A stretch of 64,000 nt of DNA from Methanocrinis alkalitolerans (GTDB lineage Archaea > Halobacteriota > Methanosarcinia > Methanotrichales > Methanotrichaceae): contig NZ_JARFPL010000003.1 in assembly GCF_029167205.1 (NCBI RefSeq), positions 33,499 through 97,498 of the forward strand. The letters are read 5' to 3'. The first letter of the stretch is position 1. The number at the start of each line of letters is the position of its first letter. The position numbers were made by a program, and so were the translations under genes. Under the pieces are notes generated by a model that saw nothing but the letters and a program-made list of their open reading frames with translations, ran no database searches and was not told the DNA's origin. Below, piece after piece: positions 32,993 to 43,086 of the stretch.

Positions 32993-35077
32993 TCACCTTC
33001 CTCCCTCCCCTCCTTCTTTCACTTCCTTCTCTCCACCCACCCTCTTCCCGAGGGCTTCCAGGTACTCTAAAACCGCCAGGATGAAAGCTGCGTGCGACCA
33101 GGTGAGGGGCAGAACCGATCTTGGGCTGCCGTCGTCGGCCACCTGCTCGGGGAGGAGGCCGGTGGTGGGGTGGGCGTGATCTGCGCACCATTTTATCATA
33201 TCGAGGGCCCGCTCTAAGTTGCCCACCGCCGCATGCCACTGAGCGAGCCAGAGGGTGCAGATGATCCAGCTGTTCATCCTGCCTCCGTACTGGTCGCCTT
33301 CGTATCTGGCGACGCCCCCCGACGGCCGCGATAGATACCTCTCCACCGCCTCCATCGTCCTTGCGACCCGGGGGTCGTCGGGGGGCAGAACCCCAAACCA
33401 CCATACTCCAAATAAGGAAGAGTCGATGGCCGTATCCTCCGCCGACCGACGAAACCGGCCCAGCCGATCGTCATAAAGCCGGCTTGTTATCGCTTCTCTG
33501 ACCCTCTGCGCCCCCGTCGACCAGGCATCGGAGTGCGCGTCGTCTCCCAGGGCGAGGGCGAGCTCCGAGGCTCCCAATAGCCCAGCGTAGACGGTGCAGG
33601 CGCTGTAGGTGTAGACCCCCTTCCTCTCCTCCCAGAGGTCGAAGCTCGGTGGAGGGAGGCCGGATTCGCCGAGGACGCTCAGGAGCCAGTTGGCGGCGGG
33701 AGACACCACCGACCCGAAGTACCTCCCGGCGGTCCAGACGTTCCTCGATGTGATCCAGTTGACGTAGAGGGCGAAGAGGGGAAGGCCCGTCTCGTCGATC
33801 TGGATCATGGGGACCGGGTGCCATGTGGAGCCGAAGTCTCCGGCCGGGGTGTACTTGTGGAGGAAGTATCCCCGATCGGTGATGGTCTTGGCGAAGAAGT
33901 CGAAGACCTCACAGCTCAGGTGGTGGTAGCGCGCCCTGTCCAGGGCTATGCAGGCCCAGGCGGCGTCCCTCGGCCAGCAGTATGTGTATAGGTCGGCCCC
34001 GAACTGCCTTATATCGGAGTCACAGGAGGCGATGACGGAGCCGTTGATGTCCATGTGGGCGACGGTGGCGAGGAGGCTTCGGTAAAAGATCTGGCGGACC
34101 CTCTCCGTGAGGCGGCTCATCAGGCCGGCTTCGGGGAGGACGGAGATCCGTTCGAGGAAGGAGTTCCAGAAGTTGAATGAGGTCCTGTAAAGGCTCGCTC
34201 TCTCAACCTTCTTGAGCCGCCTGTGAGCTCTCATCACTTTTTCGTAGCTCTTTGCGAAGGCGATCCACATCTGGACCCTCCGGGACTGCCCGGGCCCAAG
34301 CCCCGAGATCGTCCAGCCGAGGGTCGAGTCCACCGACCCGTGGGCGACGGGGTTTCCGCTGAGCTCTCCCCCCTCCAGGATCTCCCGCCATGTCCCCTCC
34401 AGCCCCCTCCATTCGGCGGTGCCCGCAGCATACTGGTCGAAGTTGGGATCGCTGCCGTGGAGGATGTACCGGTCCCGTTTGTAGTGGATCAGGACGTCCC
34501 TGTCCACCACCGCCGTCTCGCCGATCTTGCTCTCCAGGAGCCTGTAATTCTGGTTTGAAAAGAGCCTCAGCTCTCTGTTGGCTTCCGAGAGGTTCTTCAC
34601 CTCGAAGATCCTGGAGAAGACGTTGGAAGAGGGGTGTACCGCGTCCAGAACGACGACCTCCAGCTCCATGGAGGGGCTTCGAAATGTCGTCTCGCCGATG
34701 TTCGATATCAGGCCACAAACGACCCCCTCCTCGTCGAGCTTACGATCTCCTGCCAGGCTTTGAGCCCCTCTGGTGAACTCCCGGCGGAAGCTCGACTTGT
34801 ACCTCTGGACCGGACACCACTCAAATAACCAGCTGCATCGGCGAGACCCTTTCAGATCGCAGATCCCCGCCCTGACGGAATGGCCGTGGTTTTCGAGCCC
34901 CACGAAGGGGAAGTAGACGTCCCTTATAGTCCCCCACTCGTCCTCGCATATCAGAATTCTGCCGTTTCCCAAAACCAGAGGTCTTGCCAATGGTATCTCC
35001 TCCAGGGGCGGATAGTAGGGTTCTGGCAACTTTAGTATTTTAACCTCTTCCAGGGTGGATCTATAGTCCAAACCCAA
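32993..35077 (-). CDS. Glycoside hydrolase family 15-type (glucoamylase/trehalase-like) protein
   Basis: 694 residues. The N-terminal part (about 30-300) is a beta-sandwich; the C-terminal (alpha/alpha)6 barrel includes the GH15-like segments QFGADLYTYCWPRDAAWACIAL, PPPSFDLWEERKGVYTYSACTVYAGL (general-acid Glu) and HPTTGLLPEQVADDG (general-base Glu region). No signal peptide is visible, so it likely acts on internal alpha-glucans or trehalose; the specific substrate is not inferred. The TTG/ATG start lies about 20 bp from a divergent secreted-protein promoter. Confidence 0.85.
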   Translation of the reverse strand: MGLDYRSTLEEVKILKLPEPYYPPLEEIPLARPLVLGNGRILICEDEWGTIRDVYFPFVGLENHGHSVRAGICDLKGSRRCSWLFEWCPVQRYKSSFRREFTRGAQSLAGDRKLDEEGVVCGLISNIGETTFRSPSMELEVVVLDAVHPSSNVFSRIFEVKNLSEANRELRLFSNQNYRLLESKIGETAVVDRDVLIHYKRDRYILHGSDPNFDQYAAGTAEWRGLEGTWREILEGGELSGNPVAHGSVDSTLGWTISGLGPGQSRRVQMWIAFAKSYEKVMRAHRRLKKVERASLYRTSFNFWNSFLERISVLPEAGLMSRLTERVRQIFYRSLLATVAHMDINGSVIASCDSDIRQFGADLYTYCWPRDAAWACIALDRARYHHLSCEVFDFFAKTITDRGYFLHKYTPAGDFGSTWHPVPMIQIDETGLPLFALYVNWITSRNVWTAGRYFGSVVSPAANWLLSVLGESGLPPPSFDLWEERKGVYTYSACTVYAGLLGASELALALGDDAHSDAWSTGAQRVREAITSRLYDDRLGRFRRSAEDTAIDSSLFGVWWFGVLPPDDPRVARTMEAVERYLSRPSGGVARYEGDQYGGRMNSWIICTLWLAQWHAAVGNLERALDMIKWCADHAHPTTGLLPEQVADDGSPRSVLPLTWSHAAFILAVLEYLEALGKRVGGEKEVKEGGEGGR

Positions 35078-35093
35078 AAAATATTGAAAATAA

Positions 35094-35103
35094 ATCTTTT
35101 ATA
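35094..35103 (+). promoter_or_regulatory. TATA-box-like element for the Ig-domain secreted protein gene
   Basis: CTTTTATATC, preceded by the AT-rich run AAAATATTGAAAATAAA. The predicted start of transcription near 35125 makes ATG 35144, behind GGGAG, the likely translation start rather than ATG 35123. Confidence 0.5.
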
Positions 35104-35143
35104 TCAGTAGGCTACAGAGTCTATGCCAGGGAGATTGTTTAGC

Positions 35144-36157
35144 ATGAAGGCGATTAAACTGGTGATGGCCGTAATGGTCATCGGTCTTGTATCCATCTCT
35201 TCGTCCGTGGGAGAGGACGACGAGATCGGCTCGCCCTTCGGGGAGGAGCTTTCCTTCTGGAGCGGTGACCTGGATTTCGACTTCGACTTCGGGTATGACC
35301 TCAATCTCGGCGACGGTTTCGTCTGGGGTAACGCCGGGATTTATGACGCCCCCTCCGTCGGAGAAGACCATTGCGCAGACGACGAGCAGGACGCACCGTC
35401 GGACTGGGACTATCCCGTCGACGACTGGATCATCGACGAGGGGTTCTACAGCGATTTCGGAGGATCTATGGGGGAGGAACCGGGATGGTCTGAGACCGAT
35501 GATCATCCTGGAATCCCTGGCCCGGAGGAGAACGCCCTCTGGATCGTCTTTCCGTACAGCACCAACGTGAAGACGACGAAGCTCGTTCTCCAGAAGGATC
35601 GGTTCGCAAAGGAGCTGTTAATTCCGGGCATGGACGGGAAGCTGACGATCTACGAGCTGAAGCCCGACAATACTCTCTTGACTTACGTCCCCGACTGGCA
35701 GGTGAAGGCAAAGAGGGCTTATAGGGCCTGGTTCACCGCCGACGCCCCCGGCGACTACGCGGTATGGTATGAGGTCTACAACGCCAAGGCGAACGTCACC
35801 ACCACGAGCAATGTGATCGAGTACAGGGTCTTCGAGAACCTGGCTGTCGTAGTCCTCAACGAGGCGAAGTGCCCCGGGGAGACCGCGACGCTGAGGGCAA
35901 TAGCTTCGGGATGCTCTGATGCCGCCTACCAGTGGTATAAGGGGCGTTCCTCCAAGACGGGAGAGGGGGAGATAATAGACGGTGAGACCAAGAGCGCCTA
36001 CGTCATAAGGAACGTCTCGCCCGATGATGCGGGCTACTACACCTGCAATGTGACCTGCAACGGAGAGAGTGACGAGGATTCGGGGAGGTTCTACGTCGGA
36101 TGGTGGGAGTGCGACGGGATAAGCCCCTGCAAATGCCAATTCCGCGCCGTCAGTTGA
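35144..36157 (+). CDS. Secreted acidic protein with a C-terminal Ig-like domain
   Basis: 337 residues from ATG 35144 (MKAIKLVMAVMVIGLVS signal peptide). The first half of the mature protein is extremely acidic (GDLDFDFDFGYDLNLGDG; Asp/Glu/Trp-rich). The middle part (about 135-250) is a beta-rich domain (WIVFPYSTNVKTTKL). The C-terminal domain (about 245-325) shows Ig-fold landmarks: ATLRAIASGC, YQWYKGRSSKTGEGEII and DAGYYTCNVTC. Eight or more cysteines, clustered in the C-terminal part, could form disulfides. Exported; likely adhesive or envelope-associated by analogy with Ig domains (inference). Confidence 0.78.
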   Translation: MKAIKLVMAVMVIGLVSISSSVGEDDEIGSPFGEELSFWSGDLDFDFDFGYDLNLGDGFVWGNAGIYDAPSVGEDHCADDEQDAPSDWDYPVDDWIIDEGFYSDFGGSMGEEPGWSETDDHPGIPGPEENALWIVFPYSTNVKTTKLVLQKDRFAKELLIPGMDGKLTIYELKPDNTLLTYVPDWQVKAKRAYRAWFTADAPGDYAVWYEVYNAKANVTTTSNVIEYRVFENLAVVVLNEAKCPGETATLRAIASGCSDAAYQWYKGRSSKTGEGEIIDGETKSAYVIRNVSPDDAGYYTCNVTCNGESDEDSGRFYVGWWECDGISPCKCQFRAVS

Positions 36158-36200
36158 GGTCGCCTTGACCTTGGAATAGGTCATGGCACCTTCTTTTTTG

Positions 36201-36395
36201 GTAACTATTCAGCTATACCGAATCGCCCGCATGATGCTGACTTTGATTATAACGGTATGCCGATCAACAACTTGCACCAAAATGAAAAACGATATCCAAT
36301 GCCGAGGTTACTTGAAGTTAGCTTTCTGGAACTGGCCACACGAGATCTCTAAGAGCGGGTCTGATGATGCTGTTTGCGGTGGGCTGAATAGTTAC
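36201..36395. mobile_element. 195-bp MITE of IS66 type
   Basis: The ends are perfect 13-bp inverted repeats GTAACTATTCAGC. They are flanked by a perfect 8-bp direct duplication CTTTTTTG at 36193-36200 and 36396-36403. GTAA tips together with 8-bp duplications are the signature of the IS66 family, so this is a non-autonomous derivative (family call by inference). No open frame inside. It lies in the gap between the Ig-domain gene and the convergent lipoprotein gene. Confidence 0.88.
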
Positions 36396-36482
36396 CTTTT
36401 TTGTTGAAAGGCGGGGGCTGATGAGAGAAGGATGATGAAAATAATGGATGATGAAACTAAAAAAAAGAGGGGGTTCGGCTCT

Positions 36483-39400
36483 TCAGCCGAACTCCAGCTT
36501 GCACTCGACGGCGGCCTCCACCATGTAGGCTTCCCCGGGGATCATCGGCTCGTCCTTCCCGACGTGCTCCCAGCTCCCGTCCTGATATCTCCAGAGGAAT
36601 GCCGAGATTATCCCCTCGCTGACGGCCGCTGAATGGGTATACCGCTTGTGGTTCGCCCTGACGCTGACGTCTGCTATAGCCACAGTCTCGTTGGTGGGAA
36701 CCCCCACCAGGTTCCACCCCTGGTGGAGCTCCACCATGTAGGGGAGGTCCACAGGCTTTCCGGCTATCTCCAGGGAGAAGCTCTCGGTGCCGTCGATGAC
36801 GTAACCCCTCCCGGGCAAGAGGTCGGTGACGTTGGCGGCGCTGTCGTCCTTGATGGTGAAGTTCCAGCCGTCTTCGGAGAGGGAGAATATGCCCCGGTAG
36901 CTCTTCCGTTGGAGGAGTTTGGCGACGGAGGGATCTTTCGGGTTGAGGTGGATCGAGAAGGGGCTCCAACCCACCGAGACGTTGACGACTTGGACGGTCC
37001 CCGGCACCAGCCTGTACTCGACGGTGAAGCTCCTCATCTCGCCGATGGCGGGGCTCAAAACCGGCCACATCACCCGTTTTTCGGATCCGATCAGCTCTTC
37101 GCCGTGCCAGACCGCACGTCCCCGCTCCTTGACCACGATCTCCTCGGCGTCTTCAGGGAGGATCAGCTCTCCCATCAGGGCTGGGGGGGCGTTGAGGCTC
37201 CGATACCCTCCTGCGGAGTCCTTCACGATCCAGTAGATCCAGTCGCTGGACCATTCGGAGGTGGGGGTTATTGAGACGGTCACCTCATCGGTGGCATTCG
37301 ATTCTGTGGCGTTCGAAACCTCGATCCGGTACGGCAAATCCGGCGTTGATGGGATCGTCGGTCTGAAGGCGGGATCGCCGAAGAGGGTGTAAATGCTCGC
37401 GGTCTGGTTGAGCATATCACCGATGGATACGTACCACGGCTGGTATTCGTCGATCTTTGCGAGGTCGATCCCATCTGCGGCCATGATCTTCGATACGTAA
37501 AGGTTGTTTGCCGCCATCATCGCCTCGCCGATGGTGGCGTTCTCGAATACCAGGGCCTGATACATCCTCCCGGGGTGATCGTCCGATACGAAGATCCAGG
37601 AATTTGCGCTCGACCCGACGTAGTTGACCGCCCCTGCCTTGAGGAACGCCAGGGCCATGGAGTCCTCAAGCCTGGTGGGGATGTAAATCTCTATCCCGCC
37701 TCGATAGGGCAAGATCTGGCCCTTGAGCTTCGACGTCAGGCATGCCGATGTGGTGGTGGTCTGGGGGGCGAGGGTCAACTTCTTAACCTGCTCTCCGTCC
37801 ATGACATGGTCCATCAGCGCCCAACGAGAGAGCTGCCAGCCCCAGTCGACGCCGTGATAATCGAAGTAGACGATGTTCTCGCCGCTGTTCATCTTCGAGG
37901 AGACCCTCTGGTAGGTCGCCTCCTCCCACCGGAGGTTCTCGGCATCGAGCCCCGCAGCCCTCAGGTACTCTCCGATCCGGTTGGGGATCGGCGACTGGGG
38001 CCATGTGGCCGGATAGTCGCTGGGTGAAGATATCACCAGGGCTGAGTCTCTCCAGTCACCCTTTATCCTGTCGTAGGCGAGGGTCCTCGCCACCATCTGG
38101 GATGCGTCGTAGACGCTGAGGCCGATGATCCTCCCCGATGCCACGTCCTGGTAGCCGTCGTCGTCGAGCTTTATCATGTACTCTCTTTGAATGTCGTACT
38201 CAAAGGCGCTCGACGACTGCCTCCCCCCCGTAGAGATGAAGGGTAGGGCACCTGGTCCCCCCACCACCATCAGGTACTCTGGAGAGATCTCCATCTCTTC
38301 GACCTTCGCCTGGAGGTCCTCCTCTACCCCCGTCGGGTTCAGCTTTTGGGGGTCTATTGCAGCGTCGAAGACGACCCCCTTCCTCGCTGCTGCCATCTGG
38401 GCTGAGAGGAGGGAGAGCTTCGGGATCTTGGTGAAGCTGAAGGCGTTGACGTTTATGGGGCTGGCGGAGGAGTTGACGTCCACCGTGAAGTTCTTGGTCA
38501 TGTGGTCCATCGTCCCCTCACTCCTCCAGGCCTCGAGGTTGAAGGTCCAGGAACCAGGACCGCTGAAGAGGACGGTGGCGCTGGACACCTTTCCGGGGAT
38601 GCTCTCTGAGATGATCCGGCTTTCTCTCGATCCGTCAGGGCTGTAGCAGTTCAAAACGACGTGGTGGAGCTGCCGGGTCACCTCCCAGGATATCTCGGTC
38701 CATCCAGGCTGCATCCTTCCAGGATGGGTCACGTTGACGAAGGGACCGTCGGCGGTTCTCTTCGGCGGCTCGCCGCCATCGACCTCGTTATCGTTATCCC
38801 CTTTCGGACCTGTATAAGTCACCGAGATCCCGCCGTCCAGGGGCTGAGTCCACCCGGCATCGAGGGCGTGGAGGATCATCACCTCCAGGTTCAAAGTGGC
38901 GAACTGGCGGGGGCCGAGACGATCCACCGTCCAGTTCAGTCTGCTCCCTCGAAGGAACGCCCCCTCGGGGCTCGGCTCCCTTCCGGTGAGGGGATCTGAG
39001 AATTGGACCTTTTCCGATGCGGTGCTCCACCAGACCACGAGCCTGCCGGGCATGAAAAGGTCGGTCAAAGTCACGTTGGTGACCTCCTCTTCACCGCGGT
39101 TCTTGAGGGTGACCTTCAGCCTGACGATCTCTCCCTCCCTCTCCGACGGTATCGCGGTGGGGTTCACCTCGACTTCCAGGATGAGGTCGTCGTCTATATC
39201 CGTCCTCAAAAGTTCCGACTCGGGCTTTGGAGCCAGGAGGGATATGTCGCGAGAGTTGGTGAGTATCACCGACTCTACATCGTCCCCCCTAGCCCCCATC
39301 TCCCGGATCAAAAGCCCCACGTCCCCCTCGACGACCGTCATGTTGAGGTCTGACAGACGGGCCTTGGCAGCTTCACCCATGGGCCCCGTGGCGACGACCG

Positions 39401-40910
39401 CGGTGGCCCCGAGGCGGACGAGGCTGTCTTCTGTGGAGTTGGTGAGGTCGTCACCGACGAAGAGGATCGGCCAGTTGAGATAAGATGCGATCGCAGCCCC
39501 GTTGAGGGCGGCGCTGTAGTTGTCGCCCACCAGGACTGCTCCCGGCGACCTATCCCACCTGGAGGCGATCTCTGCCGCCATCTGGAAGCTGTCGTCGGAT
39601 TCTATCCAGTCATCGCAGTCCCAGAAGACGTCTCCGATCCCCAGGACCTCTCCATCGAGGCGGTCCAGGAGCCACCGGACGGAGGGGGAGGGGGGCTGGA
39701 GCTCCGACCAGAGGGGGGTGTAGACGACGTCGTACTCGAAGACCATGCCGGCGGCTCCGACGCTCGCCAGCTCTTCGATCCTGCCGACGGTCCCCATCAC
39801 GTTCTGGGTGGATATGGTGTACTCGACGTAGTCGTCGCTGAGCCTGACGAAGGTCGGCGTCTCCGTCAATCCGACGGCCACCTTCATATCCGCGGGGGCG
39901 ACGGGGCTCACCACCACGAAGTCGGAGCGGTCAGATATCTCGGCGTAGTTGTACCCCTCGCTCCTGCCGAAGGGATCTCCTATGGCGACGCCGAACTCAA
40001 CGGGACCGAGCTCAGCTGCCATCCTCCCCGCCTCCTCGACGACCTCTAGGACCTTCTCCTCCTTCCATCGGTTCCATAGCTGGCGGTTGTAGCTGCTGGA
40101 CCCCACCCTCGATAGGTCAACACCGGTGTCGTTGTAGAACTCCTCTTTGCAGACGTCACATAAGCAGTGCTCCTCGTCGACGAACCCGAACTTATAGAGG
40201 ACGACGCCGTCGGCGCCGTAATCCTCTATCACCTCCTGGACCCGGTCGTAGAGGTGGCTCCTAGCTTCAGGGTCCACAGGACAGAGCCGGTCGGCGACGA
40301 CGACCCCTCCCGAGGATACGGCGATCTGGGCCGAGTCGGGGTAGAGGTCTCTATACCCTTCTGGGGCGGGACCGGATCGTGGGGCCTTTTGAGCCCCCCG
40401 GTCCTGGACGAGGAGCTCTCCCAAAAGGCCGATCGCCGCATCTCTGTCGGTTGCGGCCAGGACGTCTTCATCGGAGACCTCCTTCTCGGAGCCCTCGGGA
40501 ACCTCAAGGGTGGCGGTGACGTAGGCCTTTATCCCCTCTTTTTTGGCGGCTTTGACAAGGCTCTTGACGAGGTCACCCTCGCCGTCGATCATCACAGCCG
40601 ATACGTTGCCGGCGGCCATGGAGTGGAGGGTTGACGTCGGGCCGTAACGGTCGAGATCAGACCGATCGATCCAGCCCATCCTCTCCCCCGCGGCGATATC
40701 TCTCGGCATTATTATGAGGGGCCTCGTCTCGACGGCCCCCTCCTCCGACCAGATGGCAAGGGGCGTCGCAGCGACCGCAGCGCGCCAGTCGTCAGCCCCC
40801 ACCATGATCACCTCTTCAGGGGGTTGTGACTTCGTCCCCCTCTCCATCTGGCCGCAAGCGGCGATCGCCAAGACCGCAAATAACGTCAGGAGCGTCAAAA
40901 AGCGTCTCAA
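36483..40910 (-). CDS. Giant exported lipoprotein-like protein with gingipain-type (C25-like) protease region
   Basis: 1475 residues; TTG start directly abutting the upstream stop. Signal peptide with a lipobox-like AIAAC at about 16-20. An N-terminal region of about 40-470 resembles a glycosidase-like barrel (DGVVLYKFGFVDEEHCLCDVCK). The middle has CWB2-like VLVGDNYSAALNGAAIASYLNWPILFVGDD and a beta-sandwich. The region of about 860-1200 resembles a C25 peptidase: YLMVVGGPGALPF, catalytic-type His in VYFDYHGVDWGW, Cys in TTTTSACLTSK, and LFGDPAFRP closing the domain. C-terminal beta-rich domain (HQGWNLVGVP). Many N-glycosylation sequons. Predicted surface protease or adhesin; activity unproven. 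Confidence 0.78.
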   Translation of the reverse strand: MRRFLTLLTLFAVLAIAACGQMERGTKSQPPEEVIMVGADDWRAAVAATPLAIWSEEGAVETRPLIIMPRDIAAGERMGWIDRSDLDRYGPTSTLHSMAAGNVSAVMIDGEGDLVKSLVKAAKKEGIKAYVTATLEVPEGSEKEVSDEDVLAATDRDAAIGLLGELLVQDRGAQKAPRSGPAPEGYRDLYPDSAQIAVSSGGVVVADRLCPVDPEARSHLYDRVQEVIEDYGADGVVLYKFGFVDEEHCLCDVCKEEFYNDTGVDLSRVGSSSYNRQLWNRWKEEKVLEVVEEAGRMAAELGPVEFGVAIGDPFGRSEGYNYAEISDRSDFVVVSPVAPADMKVAVGLTETPTFVRLSDDYVEYTISTQNVMGTVGRIEELASVGAAGMVFEYDVVYTPLWSELQPPSPSVRWLLDRLDGEVLGIGDVFWDCDDWIESDDSFQMAAEIASRWDRSPGAVLVGDNYSAALNGAAIASYLNWPILFVGDDLTNSTEDSLVRLGATAVVATGPMGEAAKARLSDLNMTVVEGDVGLLIREMGARGDDVESVILTNSRDISLLAPKPESELLRTDIDDDLILEVEVNPTAIPSEREGEIVRLKVTLKNRGEEEVTNVTLTDLFMPGRLVVWWSTASEKVQFSDPLTGREPSPEGAFLRGSRLNWTVDRLGPRQFATLNLEVMILHALDAGWTQPLDGGISVTYTGPKGDNDNEVDGGEPPKRTADGPFVNVTHPGRMQPGWTEISWEVTRQLHHVVLNCYSPDGSRESRIISESIPGKVSSATVLFSGPGSWTFNLEAWRSEGTMDHMTKNFTVDVNSSASPINVNAFSFTKIPKLSLLSAQMAAARKGVVFDAAIDPQKLNPTGVEEDLQAKVEEMEISPEYLMVVGGPGALPFISTGGRQSSSAFEYDIQREYMIKLDDDGYQDVASGRIIGLSVYDASQMVARTLAYDRIKGDWRDSALVISSPSDYPATWPQSPIPNRIGEYLRAAGLDAENLRWEEATYQRVSSKMNSGENIVYFDYHGVDWGWQLSRWALMDHVMDGEQVKKLTLAPQTTTTSACLTSKLKGQILPYRGGIEIYIPTRLEDSMALAFLKAGAVNYVGSSANSWIFVSDDHPGRMYQALVFENATIGEAMMAANNLYVSKIMAADGIDLAKIDEYQPWYVSIGDMLNQTASIYTLFGDPAFRPTIPSTPDLPYRIEVSNATESNATDEVTVSITPTSEWSSDWIYWIVKDSAGGYRSLNAPPALMGELILPEDAEEIVVKERGRAVWHGEELIGSEKRVMWPVLSPAIGEMRSFTVEYRLVPGTVQVVNVSVGWSPFSIHLNPKDPSVAKLLQRKSYRGIFSLSEDGWNFTIKDDSAANVTDLLPGRGYVIDGTESFSLEIAGKPVDLPYMVELHQGWNLVGVPTNETVAIADVSVRANHKRYTHSAAVSEGIISAFLWRYQDGSWEHVGKDEPMIPGEAYMVEAAVECKLEFG

Positions 40911-42518
40911 TTACTCCGCCTCCTCAATGGAAAGCCCAGCATCTTTAAGCGCCCCCGCCAGGCCTTCATCGACACCGTCTCCCCATACGATGGCTCTTGC
41001 GAGGCCACCGTCCATCATCTTCTCCAGGGCATAGGAGCTCGCCTCCGAAAGGGGTCCTGCGCAGATTATCAGGGGTGCTCCGATCTTCTTCGCCGCCTCG
41101 TACGCGGCGAAGGCCTCCACATCGTCAGTTCCCGTCAGGACGACGACTTCTACCCCCCCTGCCCAGATCGTCGAAGCGAAGAGCCACGACGTCTCACAGA
41201 TATCTTCGCCCCCGATCCTCTCGGTGGGCATAACCTCTGCGAGGAGTTTCTCGACTGTGGAGGGGACGACCGATTCGTCCCCGAGGATCACCACCCTGGC
41301 GAGAGGCATCTGCTCCATCTCCTCGAGGTCGTCGCCGTCCAGCTCGCCTCCGATGAGGGTGATCACCGGCACGGTATCATTCACCCTGCCCTCAGCGAAG
41401 GAGAGGGCTAGGGCTCGATAGAGGAGGCCGTCCCCGGTCACGATGGCGAAGGTCCCGGTATCTGCGGCGAAGACCTCAGCTCTCTCAGTAGGCAGGGGGA
41501 TTCCGAAGGAGTCGTGAAGGAGAAATACGATATCGAACCTGCCGGGCCTCGTAGCCATCAGAGTGAACTCCCCTTCCCCGGACTTCGTCTTTCCCACCGA
41601 GATCGTCTGGCTTTTGGGCATCACCAACAGCTCCGGCGCAGAGACCACCTCGACGGATATCTTCTCGTCGACGTTAAGCTTGATGGTGATCGATCCTGTA
41701 TGGGTTCTGTTGACCACCAGCTCTTCGGGCAGCCTCAGAATCGCCTCGTAGGTGCGGATCTCCTGGTTTACCTCCACCTCAGCCCGGACCGAGGCGTTCT
41801 TCGACGGATCGCTGAGGGATGTAGCCGATATCTCTATCTGACGCTTATCTCCGGCCATCCCTCCTCCTATCTCCAGGTCGAGGAGACGGCTCACCCCCGA
41901 GGAGAGGGTGAGGTTGTAGGGGAGGTTCACGGGTGTTGAGCCGTCGAAGAGCGTAGCTCTCCATCCCCTGGGAAGGTGGGGCGCGTCTACGGATATCACG
42001 TCCTTGAAGAGCCCCGCATTTCTGACCAGAAGCTTGAACTCTGCGGCCTTCTCAGGGTCCACCGTCGAAGAGGCCGATCTCGCATCGTCTATGCTGAGGC
42101 TGACCCCATAGCTCTCCTCGTCGGTGATGACGACCTCGAACTCCACCATCAGGGGCAACGATCTGGTCTCGTCGAAGAAGTAGACGAATCCGGAATATGT
42201 GCCTTGGGCGGTCTCCGGTGGCGATGAGAAGGTGATCTCGACCTTCAGCGCCTCTTCGTCGTAGACGTCCTCGGCCTCTGGCCCCAGGGACTTGAACTTC
42301 GGGATAGAGACCTTCACCAGGTCTTTCGCCGTCCCTGCCACGGGGATGGAGATGATCTCGAATATGGGCGCATCCCCCATATTCTCGAGGATAAGGGTTC
42401 GTTTTGTCATCTCACCGGGATGGAGTTCCACTTCGAATCGATCTCTATCTGCTGCTAGCTCTCCCGCGGAAACGGAGACGAGCAGCGACAGGATGGCGAG
42501 CAGGTTAAATAGCTTCAT
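40911..42518 (-). CDS. Exported protein with beta-sandwich repeats and CWB2-like C-terminal region
   Basis: 535 residues, signal peptide MKLFNLLAILSLLVSVSAG. Residues about 20-330 consist of successive beta-sandwich modules (FEVELHPGEMTKRTLILENMG; GTYSGFVYFFDETRSLPLMVEFEVVI). Residues about 360-520 look like the cell-wall-binding type 2 fold (VITLIGGELDGDD, ARVVILGDESVVPSTVEKLL, VEVVVLTGTDDVEAFAAYEAAKKIGAPLIICAGPL). No LPxTG or membrane anchor. It is followed with no gap by the giant C25-like lipoprotein; the two are co-translated and probably act together at the envelope. Confidence 0.78.
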   Translation of the reverse strand: MKLFNLLAILSLLVSVSAGELAADRDRFEVELHPGEMTKRTLILENMGDAPIFEIISIPVAGTAKDLVKVSIPKFKSLGPEAEDVYDEEALKVEITFSSPPETAQGTYSGFVYFFDETRSLPLMVEFEVVITDEESYGVSLSIDDARSASSTVDPEKAAEFKLLVRNAGLFKDVISVDAPHLPRGWRATLFDGSTPVNLPYNLTLSSGVSRLLDLEIGGGMAGDKRQIEISATSLSDPSKNASVRAEVEVNQEIRTYEAILRLPEELVVNRTHTGSITIKLNVDEKISVEVVSAPELLVMPKSQTISVGKTKSGEGEFTLMATRPGRFDIVFLLHDSFGIPLPTERAEVFAADTGTFAIVTGDGLLYRALALSFAEGRVNDTVPVITLIGGELDGDDLEEMEQMPLARVVILGDESVVPSTVEKLLAEVMPTERIGGEDICETSWLFASTIWAGGVEVVVLTGTDDVEAFAAYEAAKKIGAPLIICAGPLSEASSYALEKMMDGGLARAIVWGDGVDEGLAGALKDAGLSIEEAE

Positions 42519-43086
42519 CTGGGCACCACGTTAGGTTGATCGCGGATCGTTTGGACGATGGGTCCGCCTTCGTCTCGTCGGTCGGGGACCCCGTCCCCGG
42601 GGAAAGGCCCGACTTCTCAGTCCTGATCGGCGCCATCCTCGTATTAATCCCGGCACGGGGCCGGGGGGGAACGCCGGTGAGAACCCACGAGATCGCGCAC
42701 CCCCTCAACGATGTCGTCAGAGGGGGCGGGTTCTCATCTTCCGATTTTTCTCTGCTGACCTGTTGGGTACTGACATTTCATATGCGCAGGGGAATGAGAA
42801 GGACTACGGATGAATAAGCTTTGCGGCGATTCCCCCATCAATAATCGATCTAATGAAGCCCATCCTCCAAAATGCCGTCTCTTTTCGTCCTGGATACGAC
42901 CCTGCCGCGAATTTCGGACCGTCCTTCCCCGTGAGCCCTGAGATACACTCATGATAAGTTATAAATGCGAGGCGAGTCAAACTGGTGGAACGACGGTTGG
43001 GCTTATGTCTGCTTATGGAGAGGGGGTCACCTCCTTAAGATCTTCGCAGTCCCCAGAGCCCATGGACTGAAAGTGAGGTGTTATAT
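42519..43086. other. Gene-poor interval with a promoter-like segment
   Basis: 568 bp. The right part contains GTTATAAATG at 42958-42967 in an AT-richer context, suggesting a promoter with a leader of about 100 bases for the next gene. A plus-strand frame at 42536-42817 (93 residues) is open but has no convincing domain, and I do not call it. No inverted-repeat pair or duplication was seen. Confidence 0.35.

Noticed and set aside
42536..42817. 93-residue frame in the gap before the Trp-rich protein
   Set aside because: No ribosome site, no recognisable family, composition like non-coding DNA; promoter-like features lie to its right.
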